From assembly GCF_001831515.1 (NCBI RefSeq), contig NZ_KV825600.1:1-63861 (forward strand): a stretch of 63,861 nt of DNA. The letters are read 5' to 3'. The position numbers were made by a program, and so were the translations under genes. Positions 55,184 through 63,861 of the stretch are shown here, piece by piece; the stretch's first letter is position 1; the number at the start of each line of letters is the position of its first letter. The DNA is from Corynebacterium sp. HMSC074A01. GTDB taxonomy: Bacteria; Actinomycetota; Actinomycetes; Mycobacteriales; Mycobacteriaceae. Below the pieces are notes generated by a model, which was not told where the DNA came from, ran no database searches, and was given only the letters and a program-made list of their open reading frames with translations.

Positions 55184-56353
55184 ATGGCCAAAGAGAGGAT
55201 GAGTACGCGCGAGCGCCTGAAGCAGGTGGATAAGTCCCTGCAATCGCGGGTGCTGCGGGTGCGCAAGCGGATGCTGCCGATTCTGCAGATCGGTCTCGCG
55301 TCCGGCATTGCGTACTGGATTGCGAAGGAAGTTTTTGACCACCAGCGTCCGTTCTTCGCCCCGATCTCAGTCATCATCATGATCGGCATGACCGGCGGCG
55401 ACAGGCTGACCAAGGCGTGGGATCTGGCTATTGGTTGTATCCTCGGCGTGCTGGTCGGCGATTTGTTGTTCTACCGGCTGGGGGAGGGCGGCTGGCAGAT
55501 CGCGCTGATTGTTTCAGGCGCGCTGGTCATCGCGTCGTTCTTCTCCAAGTCGCAGCTGGTGAATAACCAGGTGGCGATCGGCTCGGTGCTCATTGCCACG
55601 ATCATGCCCCCGGGCGCGGAGGTCACCGGCTTAGACCGCACCATCGACGCCATCATCGGCGTGGCGGTCTCCATGGCCACACTTGCGGTGCTGCCCCAGG
55701 CCCCGATGCAGGGGGCTCGCGCCGAGATCTCGAAGGTGATGGGCATTTTGAGCTCAGTGCTTGACGACGTCGCGTCGGGCCTGTCCAACGGCGATCCCGA
55801 AATCATCGACGAGGCCCTCGAGTCCATTCGCGGCTCGCAGACCGACATCGACCAGATGGCGTCTGCGGTGAAGTCTGGCAAGGAGTCCACGCGGATCTCG
55901 CCGTTTTTGTGGGGCGTGCGCCGCTACATTAACTCGCTGTCGCGCGTGATCCCGCCGGTGGATAACGCCGTGCGTACCACCCGCGTGCTGGCGCGCCGCG
56001 CGCTCGTGCTGTGCGAGGACAAAGACGAGGTGACCGAGGAGCAGATCGAGCTGCTGGATACGCTCTCGCAGATCTGCTTGGAGTTTTCCGAGGTCTACGA
56101 GGTCGAGTCCCGCCGTGCGCAGGCGATCGCGATCCCGCGCATTGTCAACGAGCTGCGCGTGGCGGGCCAGCGCGCCTCCATGGACGCGCTGCCGGAGGAC
56201 GCCGTGCTCTCGGCCTACGCGATCCTGGCGCAGATCCGCTCGCTCATCGTGGACCTGCTGGAGGCCAGCGGCATGTCGCGCGAGTCGGCGGTGGCGGTGC
56301 TCGCCCCGACCTCGCACACGCCAAAGTACCCGCCGGAGCTTTACGACGAGTAA
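55184..56353 (+). CDS. FUSC/ArAE-family membrane protein
   Basis: The 389-residue protein has a basic N-terminus, about five to six hydrophobic segments (residues ~30-175, including FAPISVIIMIGMTGG and AIGCILGVLVGDLL) and a long cytoplasmic helical domain. This is the half-size layout of the aromatic-acid exporter/fusaric-acid resistance family. Substrate unknown. TAGGGT 7 nt before the ATG at 55184 suggests leaderless transcription; a TTG two codons upstream is an alternative. It converges with the PRC-barrel gene 30 nt away. Confidence 0.8.
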   Translation: MAKERMSTRERLKQVDKSLQSRVLRVRKRMLPILQIGLASGIAYWIAKEVFDHQRPFFAPISVIIMIGMTGGDRLTKAWDLAIGCILGVLVGDLLFYRLGEGGWQIALIVSGALVIASFFSKSQLVNNQVAIGSVLIATIMPPGAEVTGLDRTIDAIIGVAVSMATLAVLPQAPMQGARAEISKVMGILSSVLDDVASGLSNGDPEIIDEALESIRGSQTDIDQMASAVKSGKESTRISPFLWGVRRYINSLSRVIPPVDNAVRTTRVLARRALVLCEDKDEVTEEQIELLDTLSQICLEFSEVYEVESRRAQAIAIPRIVNELRVAGQRASMDALPEDAVLSAYAILAQIRSLIVDLLEASGMSRESAVAVLAPTSHTPKYPPELYDE

Positions 56354-56383
56354 AGCCAGGCGGGTACTGAAAGCGGTAAGTAT

Positions 56384-57250
56384 TTACTTCTTGTCGCCGT
56401 CGACAACGCCCTCAACACCATCGGTGTCGAAGCGCTCCTTGCGCAGCTCCTCGGAGACGCGCTCGGTGTCCTTGACGGTGTCCTTCTCCAGGGAAACCTT
56501 CTCCACCGGGACGGACTCCTTGGTTACGTTCACGCGCTCCTCGTGCAGGGTGACGGAAGCTTCCTGCTCGCCGATCTTGCCGTCAAAGTTTGCGCGGTCG
56601 GCATCGGTGATCGGCTCGCGGACAACGCGAACCTCTTCGCGCTCGACCGGGACCTCGACGGTCTCGGTCTCGTTGACTACGTACTTGCGCAGGCGGACCT
56701 GGCCGGACTCAACGCGGTCCTTCTGTACGTTGAGCTGCTCCTCGGAGCGGATGATGGCGTCCTTGTCGGTCGCGGCAGCGCCTGCGGCAGCACCGGTACC
56801 TGCGGCACCAGCAGCGGCAGCGTCGGTCTCGACGTCACGGCGCGCGCCTGCAGCGGCACCAGCGCCCGCCGCACCAGCGGCGCCAGCCGCACCCGCAGCG
56901 GCGTGGCGACCGGTGTCGTAGGTGGTGACGTCCTTGGTTTCGGTCAGGCCGTAGTGGCGGTAGAACGCGTCCTGGTCGTCGGTGGTGAGGTGACCGTTCT
57001 CGTCCAGATCCGGTGCGTCCTTGATGCGGTCCTTCGGGAATGCGAGGTGCAGCTCACCGTCGCGCAGGGTGTGGCCGCGCAGCGGGACGATGGAGGTGCC
57101 GGCACCGAACAGGCCGTGGTTGACGGAGACGAAGTCCGGCTGGCCGGAGGTGTCGTTGACGTAGACGTCCTGGACGCCGCCTACCTTGTCGCCATCAACG
57201 TCAAAAGCGGTCGCGTTTGCAAGATCTTCAATGCGATTGGTTGCAGCCAT
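56384..57250 (-). CDS. PRC-barrel and DUF2382 stress-type protein
   Basis: A 288-residue protein in three parts: an N-terminal PRC-barrel (residues ~5-75: DVDGDKVGGVQDVYVND), an Ala/Gly-rich linker (about 115-155), and a charged C-terminal DUF2382 domain (about 165-270: EEQLNVQKDRVESGQVRLRKYV, then VPVEREEVRV). Such proteins are common in actinobacteria and often stress-induced. The role is unknown. It has a long upstream region with a perfect GlxR-type site 369 bp before the start. Confidence 0.82.
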   Translation of the reverse strand: MAATNRIEDLANATAFDVDGDKVGGVQDVYVNDTSGQPDFVSVNHGLFGAGTSIVPLRGHTLRDGELHLAFPKDRIKDAPDLDENGHLTTDDQDAFYRHYGLTETKDVTTYDTGRHAAAGAAGAAGAAGAGAAAGARRDVETDAAAAGAAGTGAAAGAAATDKDAIIRSEEQLNVQKDRVESGQVRLRKYVVNETETVEVPVEREEVRVVREPITDADRANFDGKIGEQEASVTLHEERVNVTKESVPVEKVSLEKDTVKDTERVSEELRKERFDTDGVEGVVDGDKK

Positions 57251-57629
57251 GATGTGGAAAAGCTCCTTAGGGCTTCGGATTTATTCTTGGGATCTAACTA
57301 ATTGCTCCCACCCACCGCTAGCCGCGGGGGCGGTGTCGCTTCTCGCTTTGCGAAGTGCGTGCTCCGCTGCGTTGCGAACAAGACCCAACGTAAGGCGACT
57401 GCGGCAAACGTGCAGCGCCGCCGACCGCTCGCTGGTCAAAAATCACTGACCGAACGCATGGACGAGTGACACATCTTCAAACCATCGGTACAATCGCCAG
57501 GAAAACCGGCTGACCTGCGAAAACGACTAACTTGAATAACATTCGCTACCCGTGAGTCGCCCGCCCAACATCTCAGCGAGGTAACGTCTCGCTCACAGCT
57601 GGCGTAGAGAAACTCCCGTGTGAGTTACC
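57251..57629. other. 379-bp gene-free region upstream of the PRC-barrel gene
   Basis: I find no ORF with coding character. AAGGAG (minus strand) lies 12 nt before the PRC-barrel ATG. TACAAT (57488-57493) on the plus strand could be a -10 box without an obvious gene after it. A GlxR-like site lies at the far end. Confidence 0.5.
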
Positions 57630-57634
57630 TCACA
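57619..57634. promoter_or_regulatory. GlxR (cAMP-responsive) binding site, perfect consensus
   Basis: TGTGAGTTACCTCACA matches TGTGA-NN-TA-NN-TCACA at every defined position. It overlaps the stop codon of the gene ending at 57630. Confidence 0.65.
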
Positions 57635-58553
57635 TACCCTCGACGGGCCCCTTTTTCACGCTTTGGATGTCGCGCAGGTGTCGGTAGAAGGTCACCCGCT
57701 CGACCGTGCGCGGGCGGCGCACCCCGTCCAGCTCGACCGTGATGGCATCGCCGCCGGACTGCAGCGCGCGCCCGGTGAGTACCCGCGACCCGTCCGTCTG
57801 ACCCGGTGCCACGCCCGCCCCGCGCGTCAAACCGCGCAGCAGCGCATTCCGGCTCATCCGCTCCAGCTTCTCCGGCGAGCGCTTGGACACCGGCCCCGTA
57901 GTCACCAGCGGCGTGACGATCGGCGTGGATGCGATCCCCGGCGCACCAGCAGTCGGCACCAGCCGCGCCCCAAACTGCCCGTAAAAGCGCGCCGACGGTG
58001 CCTCGCCACTGCGATACACCAGGCGCTGCGAATCCACGACGATTTCGCCCACGTACTCCTCATCCCCTTCACCCCGGTAGATCGCGGCAGCGCCAGCCAC
58101 CACATCACCCGTATCGGTCCGCACGCACGGCGACGGCGTCACCGGACCTTCGGCGGCGAGAGCACACAGTTCCTCAATATCCAGCCCGGCCAGCCCCCAG
58201 CCCACAGCAGCGGAGGAGTGCGTGTCCACCGGCACGTACGCGACCTCCGCCCACAGGTAGTCCCCGCGCATCATTCGGGTAAGCACAGCGGCAAGCGCCT
58301 TGTCCGAGCCGGAAACCACCACCCGCAGACGCTCGCTCGTCTGCTGCGGGGCCGGACCGGGTTCCCCCATGTGCGCCACGTTCGGCGAGGCCTGGATCTC
58401 CGCCAAAGACGGCGTGGGGTCCTCCGGCAGTACGTCCTTGGCAGCGGCATCGAGGAAGCGGAGCTCCTTGCGCGAGGGCACCTCGCTTAAGCTGTGGTGC
58501 TCGGCACCGGGGATGGAAATTGTGGTTGCGCACGCGCAATGAATCAGCCGCAT
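57630..58553 (-). CDS. Conserved protein of unknown function upstream of purA
   Basis: The 307-residue soluble protein has no signal peptide or membrane segment. The middle (residues ~75-180) is mixed alpha/beta and carries a small-domain pattern (RLRVVVSGSDKALAAVLTRM; GEIVVDSQRLVYRSGEAPSARF). The N-terminal ~20 residues are Cys/Ile-rich. I do not recognise a family or catalytic motif. The ATG at 58553 is favoured because TAGCGT lies 7 nt before it; GTG at 58562 is an alternative. It is divergent from purA, with 50 bp between. Confidence 0.65.
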   Translation of the reverse strand: MRLIHCACATTISIPGAEHHSLSEVPSRKELRFLDAAAKDVLPEDPTPSLAEIQASPNVAHMGEPGPAPQQTSERLRVVVSGSDKALAAVLTRMMRGDYLWAEVAYVPVDTHSSAAVGWGLAGLDIEELCALAAEGPVTPSPCVRTDTGDVVAGAAAIYRGEGDEEYVGEIVVDSQRLVYRSGEAPSARFYGQFGARLVPTAGAPGIASTPIVTPLVTTGPVSKRSPEKLERMSRNALLRGLTRGAGVAPGQTDGSRVLTGRALQSGGDAITVELDGVRRPRTVERVTFYRHLRDIQSVKKGPVEGM

Positions 58554-58558
58554 ACGGG

Positions 58559-58570
58559 TCACGCTACAAT
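58559..58570. promoter_or_regulatory. Overlapping divergent -10 boxes of purA and its neighbour
   Basis: On the minus strand TAGCGT ends 7 nt before the ATG at 58553. On the plus strand TACAAT (58565-58570) can serve purA, whose ATG follows AAGGAG. The two boxes overlap, so transcription in one direction may hinder the other. Confidence 0.35.
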
Positions 58571-58603
58571 AAGCGCGGATTACTGCCTATATAAGGAGTC
58601 AAC

Positions 58604-59893
58604 ATGTCCGCCATCGTCATTGTGGGCGCCCAGTGGGGCGACGAGGGCAAGGGGAAGGCCACCGACATCCTCGGCGGCAAGGTCGACTATGTGGTTAAGC
58701 CCAACGGAGGCAACAATGCCGGGCACACCGTGGTGGTCGGCGGTGAGAAGTACGAGCTGAAGCTTTTGCCGGCCGGCGTGCTGAGTGAGAACGCCACCCC
58801 GATTCTGGGCAACGGCGTAGTGGTGAACCTACAGGCGCTGTTCGAGGAGATCGACGGGCTCGAGGCCCGCGGCGCGAACGCCTCCCGCCTGCGTATCTCG
58901 GGCAACGCGCACATGGTCGCCCCGTACCACCAGACCCTGGACCGGGTGCAGGAGCGCTTCTTGGGCAAGCGCGCCATCGGTACTACCGGCCGCGGCATCG
59001 GCCCCACCTACGCCGACAAGGTCGCGCGCGTGGGCCTGCGCGTGCAGGACATTTTCGACGAGTCGATCCTGCGCCAGAAGATCGAGTCCGCACTCGACGT
59101 AAAGAACCAGATGCTGGTCAAGATGTACAACCGCAAGGCCATCGACCCGGACGAGGTGATGGACTACTTCATGTCCTATGCCGACCGCCTTAAGCCGATG
59201 GTCATCGACGCCGAGTACACGCTGAACAAGGCGCTCGACGAGGGCAAGCACGTGCTCATGGAGGGCGGCCAGGCCACCATGCTGGACGTGGACCACGGCA
59301 CCTACCCGTTCGTCACCTCCTCCAACCCCACTGCGGGCGGTGCCTGCGTGGGCGCAGGTATCGGCCCGACGAAGATCACCGCTTCCCTCGGCATCGTGAA
59401 GGCCTACACCACGCGCGTGGGCGCGGGGCCTTTCCCCACGGAGCTCTTCGACAAGTGGGGCGACTACCTGCAGGAGGTCGGCGGCGAGGTCGGCGTGAAC
59501 ACCGGCCGTAAGCGCCGCTGCGGCTGGTACGACGCAGTGATCGCCCGCTACGCCGCGCGCGTCAACGGCTTCACTGATTTCTTCCTCACCAAGCTCGACG
59601 TACTTACCGGCATCGGCGAGATCCCCATCTGCGTGGCGTACGACGTCGACGGCGAGCGCTTCGACGAGATGCCGCTGACCCAGTCCCAGTTCCACCACGC
59701 CGAGCCGATCTTCGAGACCATGCCGGCGTGGGACGAGGACATCACCGGCTGCACCTCCTTCGACGAGCTGCCGCAGAAGGCGAAGGACTACGTGCTCCGC
59801 CTCGAGGAGCTCTCGGGTGCCCCGATGAGCTACATCGGTGTCGGTCCGGGCCGCGACCAGACCATCGTGCGCAACGACGTCCTCGCCCGCTAA
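58604..59893 (+). CDS. purA: Adenylosuccinate synthetase
   Basis: The 429-residue GTP-dependent ligase joins IMP and aspartate in the first committed step to AMP. The P-loop-like [14 protein letters not shown] is at residues 8-21, [12 protein letters not shown] at about 38, [14 protein letters not shown] at about 127, and GWYDAV and TKLDVLTG near 300-330. The length is standard. AAGGAG precedes the ATG. A PurT-like gene follows after 65 nt with its own probable promoter. Confidence 0.97.
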   Translation: MSAIVIVGAQWGDEGKGKATDILGGKVDYVVKPNGGNNAGHTVVVGGEKYELKLLPAGVLSENATPILGNGVVVNLQALFEEIDGLEARGANASRLRISGNAHMVAPYHQTLDRVQERFLGKRAIGTTGRGIGPTYADKVARVGLRVQDIFDESILRQKIESALDVKNQMLVKMYNRKAIDPDEVMDYFMSYADRLKPMVIDAEYTLNKALDEGKHVLMEGGQATMLDVDHGTYPFVTSSNPTAGGACVGAGIGPTKITASLGIVKAYTTRVGAGPFPTELFDKWGDYLQEVGGEVGVNTGRKRRCGWYDAVIARYAARVNGFTDFFLTKLDVLTGIGEIPICVAYDVDGERFDEMPLTQSQFHHAEPIFETMPAWDEDITGCTSFDELPQKAKDYVLRLEELSGAPMSYIGVGPGRDQTIVRNDVLAR

Positions 59894-59958
59894 CCCAGCG
59901 GCGTTTTCCCAGCGCGCCTGTTTGCCCAGGGCAATGTGGGGGCATAAAGTATGCGCCT

Positions 59959-61041
59959 ATGACTACGGCGAAGCGCTCGAAGGTGCTGATTCTGGGCACG
60001 TCTGAGGTGGAGGAGGAGCTCGCAACCTCCTTCCGCCACCTGGGCTACGAGGTGCAGGTGGGCACCTTTGCCGAGGGCGCGCCGGGCGCGATGACCCCAG
60101 ACATCACCGTGGCGGGGGAGGGCACCGACCTGGCCAAGCTGCGCGAGCTGGTGGAGACTTCCGGCTGCGAGCTGTTCCCTACGGTGGAGGCCTGCCGGAT
60201 GACCCGGAATCGCGAGGGCGTGCGCCGTACCGCGGCCGAAGAGCTCGGCTTGCCGACGATGGCGTACCAGTTCGCCGACTCCCTCGAAGCCCTCGAGACA
60301 TGTGCCGAAGAAGTCGGCTACCCACTGGTGGTCAAACCCGGCCGCTCGACCGCGGGCGAGGGCCAGTCCGTTGTGCGCGAGCCACAGGAGCTGCGCGCCG
60401 CCTGGGCGAAGGCGCACGCCGCCTCCGAGTCCGAATCCGGCGAGAGCGAGCCGGTGGCGGTGGAGCAGTACATCGATTTTGACTACGAGGTCACCATCCT
60501 CACCGTGCGCTCGATCGACCCAGCCACCGGCGAGCTCGCCACGTGGTTCTGCGAGCCCATCGGTACCCGCCACGCAAACGGCAAGCTTGTAGAGGCCTGG
60601 CAGCCCGCCGAGCTCTCCCAGGCGGCCGCCGATAACGCCCGCTCGATCGCCGCGCGCATCAGCGGCGCCATCGCGGGCCGCGGCGTCTACTCGATCGAGC
60701 TGTTTGTCGACGGCGACGAGGTCTACTTCTCCCAGGCCACCCCACGCCCCGACGCCGACGGCCTGCTTACCCGCAATACCCAGCGCGTGGACCAGTTCGA
60801 CCTGCATGCCCGAGCCACCGCCGGCCTGCCTATCGACGTCACGCTCACCTCCCCCGGCGCCGCCACCTTCCTCCACGGCGTGAACCCAACAACAAAGCAG
60901 ATCGCACAAGCAATGGCCGTCGAGGAAGTCACCGTCCAGGTGCACGAAGACACTGTCATGGTGCTGGCAACTGCGGACACTATCGAAGAGGCGCGTGAAC
61001 GTGCGGCAGGGGCTGCGCGCTACTTAGAGGTGGGGGAGTAG
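59959..61041 (+). CDS. PurT-like ATP-grasp protein
   Basis: The 360-residue protein aligns in layout with formate-dependent GAR transformylase PurT (about 390-400 aa). NREGVRRTAAEELGLPT (about residue 77), YPLVVKPGRSTAGEGQSV (about 120) and FDYEVTILTV (about 172) are the ATP-grasp core. Two PurT hallmarks are altered: the N-terminal GSGELGKE is GTSEVEEE, and PRPHDTG near the C-terminus is PRPDADG. It may therefore not act on GAR and should not be taken as PurT without test. TAAAGT 8 nt before the ATG suggests a leaderless transcript. Confidence 0.75.
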   Translation: MTTAKRSKVLILGTSEVEEELATSFRHLGYEVQVGTFAEGAPGAMTPDITVAGEGTDLAKLRELVETSGCELFPTVEACRMTRNREGVRRTAAEELGLPTMAYQFADSLEALETCAEEVGYPLVVKPGRSTAGEGQSVVREPQELRAAWAKAHAASESESGESEPVAVEQYIDFDYEVTILTVRSIDPATGELATWFCEPIGTRHANGKLVEAWQPAELSQAAADNARSIAARISGAIAGRGVYSIELFVDGDEVYFSQATPRPDADGLLTRNTQRVDQFDLHARATAGLPIDVTLTSPGAATFLHGVNPTTKQIAQAMAVEEVTVQVHEDTVMVLATADTIEEARERAAGAARYLEVGE

Positions 61042-61061
61042 CCCCGTTTCTGGGGTTGTTT
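61042..61061 (+). terminator. Terminator of the PurT-like gene
   Basis: CCCC-gtttct-GGGG followed by TTGTTTG, directly after the stop codon. Confidence 0.55.
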
Positions 61062-61660
61062 GCCCATTGCGTACCCCCTACAGGGGGTAGGAACCGTGTG
61101 TGCGGGCTGTTCATAGGAGAAATTAATTTTGATGACCTCCGAAAATATGGACGTTCGTATCAGAATTAATGGAATGGGCTTGTCGGTGACTATGGAACAG
61201 TCTGAATGGCGTTTTTAGCTACTTCGGGGCTGGGGACCGGTCGAATATGTGACATGGGACTCTCTGGGACGAATGTCCCGGGTTGGCAGAGTTTTCCTGT
61301 TCGAATTCTACATAAGGCTAAGCTGAGTAATATCGTAGCTTATGTTGGGTATTGATTGCCTATGTTTCTAGCTGAGTTTTGCGGGGGTTGGGCGCGACTT
61401 CTGTGCGGTGATGGGGTGAAAGTCCAGCTCAGCCGAGGCTGGTTCGATTCTGACGCTGCAGTTTTGTCGGGATTCTGGCGCTTGGGGCCGTAATCGCGGC
61501 TGAAAAACTTCTGGACACATGACAGGCGTTCTTAACTATATTTGGAGATGTGAAAGTCGGTGTGGCTGTGTCCGCTGTTGGCTGACCTGGGTGATTGCCC
61601 TCCGTGCCTTCGGACTTTCTCTTTGTCCAGAACATCTTCGTGGAAGGAAGATTTCACAGC
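61042..61660. other. 619-bp gene-free, AT-richer region before the surface-protein gene
   Basis: Besides the terminator it holds TACCCCC-taca-GGGGGTA (61072-61089), GGGAC-gaat-GTCCC (61266-61279), an imperfect ACATAAG/CTTATGT repeat (61310-61345) and a CCAGC/GCTGG hairpin near 61424-61442. A 28-codon ORF (61132-61218) has poor support. The region is much less GC-rich than upstream, like the gene it precedes, so the junction near 61.05 kb may be a transfer boundary. Confidence 0.5.
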
Positions 61661-63861
61661 ATGAAGAAGAATCATATTTCTCGCCGTCGCGGCACGACGA
61701 TTGCAGCTGCGGCGCTCTCGTTTGCCCTGGTGGCTCCCTTTGCCCAGGCAGTGACTCCTGCATCCCCGTTCGCTGCGGTTGCGAACGCACAAGAGGGTCA
61801 GCCGGATGCTACGACCAGCGGGGCAATCAATGCTGATGCCATTGAGTTGGGAATTATTGACCGGGGTAGCGAGTTCGGCCGCATCAAATCGGCAACTGGG
61901 GCAGACGGCTACATTGGTCACGCATACCTCTCGGGTGGTGCCAACTATCAGGGTGCCCAGAGTAACCTTAAGGCGCACGTGCCAAATGGTACTGAGGTCC
62001 TCATGCAGTGGATCGACACTGATGGAGCGGTGAGCCCGATCTACTCTGCAAAGACCCACCTCCTGGAACCAGGTGGTAACCCGGCGGGTGCGGGTCCTGG
62101 TACATTTGCTTTTGCGCCAGGAGCCTGGATCGATGCTAACGGTAAGAAGCATAACTACCGATCGGATAGGCAGACTCGCATTTGGCTTGCAGAAGGGCAA
62201 ACGGGCTACAGTGGTGGGAAGCTGCGCCACCTGTACAACTTCCCGGGTCGTTTCCCTGGGTTTGCTGGACTCGGCAATGACCCGAACGGTACATCGTTTG
62301 GTGGTGGTTTCGCAGCTAATGCGTCTTTGTTTATGTACGAAGAGCCAGCCGACTACATGACCGCAGATAAAGACGATTCGGAAAAGTGGATTGACTACTC
62401 CACTGAAGAGCAGAAGCAGCGTATCCCGCTGGAGCCTGGCTATACGCCTGGCGCACCCTCCTACCTGCGCTATGTTGAAGGGCGTGTCTGGCTTGAAGCG
62501 CAAGAGACCGCAGGGCAAATCCAGTCTCCCGGTTCCGGTGGTGAGCACTTCGTAGAGGGCTATAAGGTTGTTACGACCATTCTGACTCCTGACGGCATCC
62601 AGGCAGTTAAAGCCTGGGACGACAAGACGGTTGTCGAACGAGCAGAGTTGACGAAGGAGCTTTTCTCTGTAAAGGGGAACCGAGATAAGTTCATCGCGGC
62701 AACGATTGTCGACGAGACGATTGAGGGCGGGTACTACAGGGCTTACATCCCTGAAGATGTGGATATGACCCGCGATACGCTGAACTACATCTATCAGTAT
62801 GTGGTGGATCCTGATGGCAACGTCCATCCTGCGTACAACCCGTGGGGTGTAAATGTATTCCAGGATCCTCAGCAGTCGATGACGCGCCTCTCCAACAACC
62901 CGTCTCAGCAGCGCCCACTGCCTACGAATCCTGAGCGCAACCTCTATTACAACGTTCACCAGCCCTTGGCAGTGAATTTTGTTGATGAGATCAAGATCAC
63001 CAAGCTGGATGGGGAAGATGCTGCTGAGGTTGCACTTCCTGGCCAGAAGGCAGACATTGATGTGAGCCGCGTCTTCGATCCTCGTAATCCGGTTCGCGTC
63101 GTGTGGCGCGATGGTAAGGGCAACGAGCTTAAGTCTTGTGATGATGTAAAGACTGTTGCTGACGCTAATGCTTGCAGCTTCGATATTCCTGCAGATATGG
63201 ATCCTCAGACGATTCGTGTCGAACTGGAAGTTAACGGCCGCGTGACGGCTGCAGACTCCATTATTGTCCTGGATAAGAAGATTGGCCCGGGCTCTGTTGG
63301 AGATGCATACGAAGAAAAGGTTCAGCAGAACCTTCCGGAGGGGGCGACTTCGAAGTTTGCCGCTGAGGATCTTCCTGCCGGTTTGACGATGGCTGAGGAT
63401 GGCACGTTGTCAGGCACGCCGACAGAGGCTGGTACTTTCCCTGTCAAGGTCACCGAGACTGTCACTATGCCGGCGGCAAGCGAAGGCGAAGATCCGCAGG
63501 TAGTTGAGCAAAAGTACATTCTGCCAGTGACGATCACGGATGTGGAACTGGAGCCCGCTGTTGTTAATAAGTTCTACGAGCTGGATGTAGCAAAGGCTAT
63601 CAAGGGGCTGCCTGAGGGGGTCACTCCGACAAATATCAAGGTCGAAGGCCTGCCGAAGGGTCTGGACTTTAAGGATGGCAAGATCATTGGCACCCCCACT
63701 TCTGTAACTGCCGATGATATTAAGGACAACGTAACCGTCACTTATGACTGGCAGAGGCAGAAGGCCAATGACGAAGGCGACCCTGTCTCTGAGACGATCC
63801 TTGAGGGCCACGCTGACAAGGTGACCTTGAAGGTAACTCCGGCTCCGTCGATTGAGGCTGG
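61661..63861 (+). CDS. Large secreted surface protein with Ig-like modules (3' end beyond window)
   Basis: The first 733 codons are visible. A long signal peptide (MKKNHISRRR, hydrophobic core, cleavage near ANA-QE at about residue 44) is followed by a ~400-residue unique domain rich in Tyr/Trp/Gly. Two Ig-like putative modules then follow, with the typical LPAGLTMAEDGTLSGTPT (from about residue 575) and LPKGLDFKDGKIIGTPT (from about 663). This is the build of wall-anchored adhesins; a sorting signal would lie beyond the window. GGAAGGAAG precedes the ATG. Codon use is less GC-rich than that of the housekeeping genes. Confidence 0.85.
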   Translation, partial: MKKNHISRRRGTTIAAAALSFALVAPFAQAVTPASPFAAVANAQEGQPDATTSGAINADAIELGIIDRGSEFGRIKSATGADGYIGHAYLSGGANYQGAQSNLKAHVPNGTEVLMQWIDTDGAVSPIYSAKTHLLEPGGNPAGAGPGTFAFAPGAWIDANGKKHNYRSDRQTRIWLAEGQTGYSGGKLRHLYNFPGRFPGFAGLGNDPNGTSFGGGFAANASLFMYEEPADYMTADKDDSEKWIDYSTEEQKQRIPLEPGYTPGAPSYLRYVEGRVWLEAQETAGQIQSPGSGGEHFVEGYKVVTTILTPDGIQAVKAWDDKTVVERAELTKELFSVKGNRDKFIAATIVDETIEGGYYRAYIPEDVDMTRDTLNYIYQYVVDPDGNVHPAYNPWGVNVFQDPQQSMTRLSNNPSQQRPLPTNPERNLYYNVHQPLAVNFVDEIKITKLDGEDAAEVALPGQKADIDVSRVFDPRNPVRVVWRDGKGNELKSCDDVKTVADANACSFDIPADMDPQTIRVELEVNGRVTAADSIIVLDKKIGPGSVGDAYEEKVQQNLPEGATSKFAAEDLPAGLTMAEDGTLSGTPTEAGTFPVKVTETVTMPAASEGEDPQVVEQKYILPVTITDVELEPAVVNKFYELDVAKAIKGLPEGVTPTNIKVEGLPKGLDFKDGKIIGTPTSVTADDIKDNVTVTYDWQRQKANDEGDPVSETILEGHADKVTLKVTPAPSIEA

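Noticed and set aside
61132..61218. A 28-codon ORF in the region before the surface protein, with AGGAG upstream
   Set aside because: The AGGAG is 12 nt from the ATG, the peptide has no recognisable features, and one such short frame is expected by chance in 600 bp of AT-richer DNA.
61400..61470. GGGGTGAAAGTCC followed by a hairpin, reminiscent of a riboswitch or intron core
   Set aside because: The surrounding conserved elements of cobalamin, c-di-AMP or group II structures are not present.

Overview
The window looks like chromosomal DNA of a high-GC actinobacterium of the genus Corynebacterium. I base this on gene content and order recalled from known genomes, not on a database search. The main markers are the fprA-cysIXHDNYZ sulfate-assimilation cluster, the dnaK-grpE-dnaJ-hspR block close to ald, McbR-type TAGAC-N6-GTCTA operators, HspR/SigH-type control of dnaK and clpB, and many genes that appear to be transcribed without a leader. 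The broader order (dcd, ugd, alaT/aspC, dnaK block, GH76, fba, purA, pyrE, TrmH-family methylase, clpB) recalls the Rv0321-Rv0384 interval of Mycobacterium tuberculosis, so much of this is old core chromosome with accessory insertions.

Layout. 1-0.4 kb: tail of an ECF-type ABC ATPase. 0.5-0.6 kb: tRNA-Gly(CCC). 0.7-4.3 kb: dcd, ugd and a glutamate-synthase-like FMN protein. 4.4-5.9 kb: an antibiotic-resistance-type ABC-F ATPase with what looks like a leader-peptide attenuator. 6.1-8.1 kb: alaT and a DUF1707 protein. 8.1-10.7 kb: a Na+/phosphate symporter, a small charged protein and a PstS-like lipoprotein in one apparent operon. 10.8-14.4 kb: a heterodimeric ABC exporter. 14.5-15.6 kb: a class II Fic AMPylase. 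15.7-24.0 kb: sulfate assimilation, with fprA divergent from cysIXHDNYZ and three McbR-like operators between them. 24.0-27.8 kb: a PfpI-family protein, an AI-2E-type membrane protein and aldehyde dehydrogenase. 27.9-33.0 kb: an exported protein and the dnaK, grpE, dnaJ, hspR chaperone block. 33.0-41.4 kb: pyruvate:quinone oxidoreductase, a DUF1023-like hydrolase with a small helical partner, a nitrilase-family amidohydrolase, a DUF222/HNH endonuclease, a degenerate flavohaemoprotein-like reductase and gltS. 41.5-46.1 kb: clpB, then a 69-bp tandem repeat and an ImmA/IrrE-DUF4411(PIN) pair. 46.1-56.4 kb: panC and panB (convergent), adhA, a DUF4265-like protein, a rhodanese whose catalytic Cys appears replaced by Ser, a Pro/Glu-rich anchored protein, pyrE, a TrmH-family methylase, a GH76 protein, fba and a FUSC/ArAE exporter. 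56.4-61.0 kb: a PRC-barrel/DUF2382 protein, an uncharacterised protein, purA and a PurT-like ATP-grasp protein. 61.7 kb to the end: start of a large secreted surface protein with Ig-like modules, running off the window.

How the parts work together. The cys genes form a complete route from imported sulfate through APS and sulfite to sulfide. FprA can supply reduced ferredoxin and the CbiX-like CysY can supply sirohaem. The chaperone genes and clpB share one regulatory design, an SigH-type promoter overlapped by HAIR (HspR) operators, and hspR itself lies in the block. Most other neighbours are housekeeping metabolism (nucleotides, pantothenate, C2/C3 oxidation). The accessory candidates are the ABC-F with its leader, the Fic protein, the DUF1023/helical pair, the HNH gene, the ImmA-DUF4411 pair with its repeats, and the terminal surface protein.
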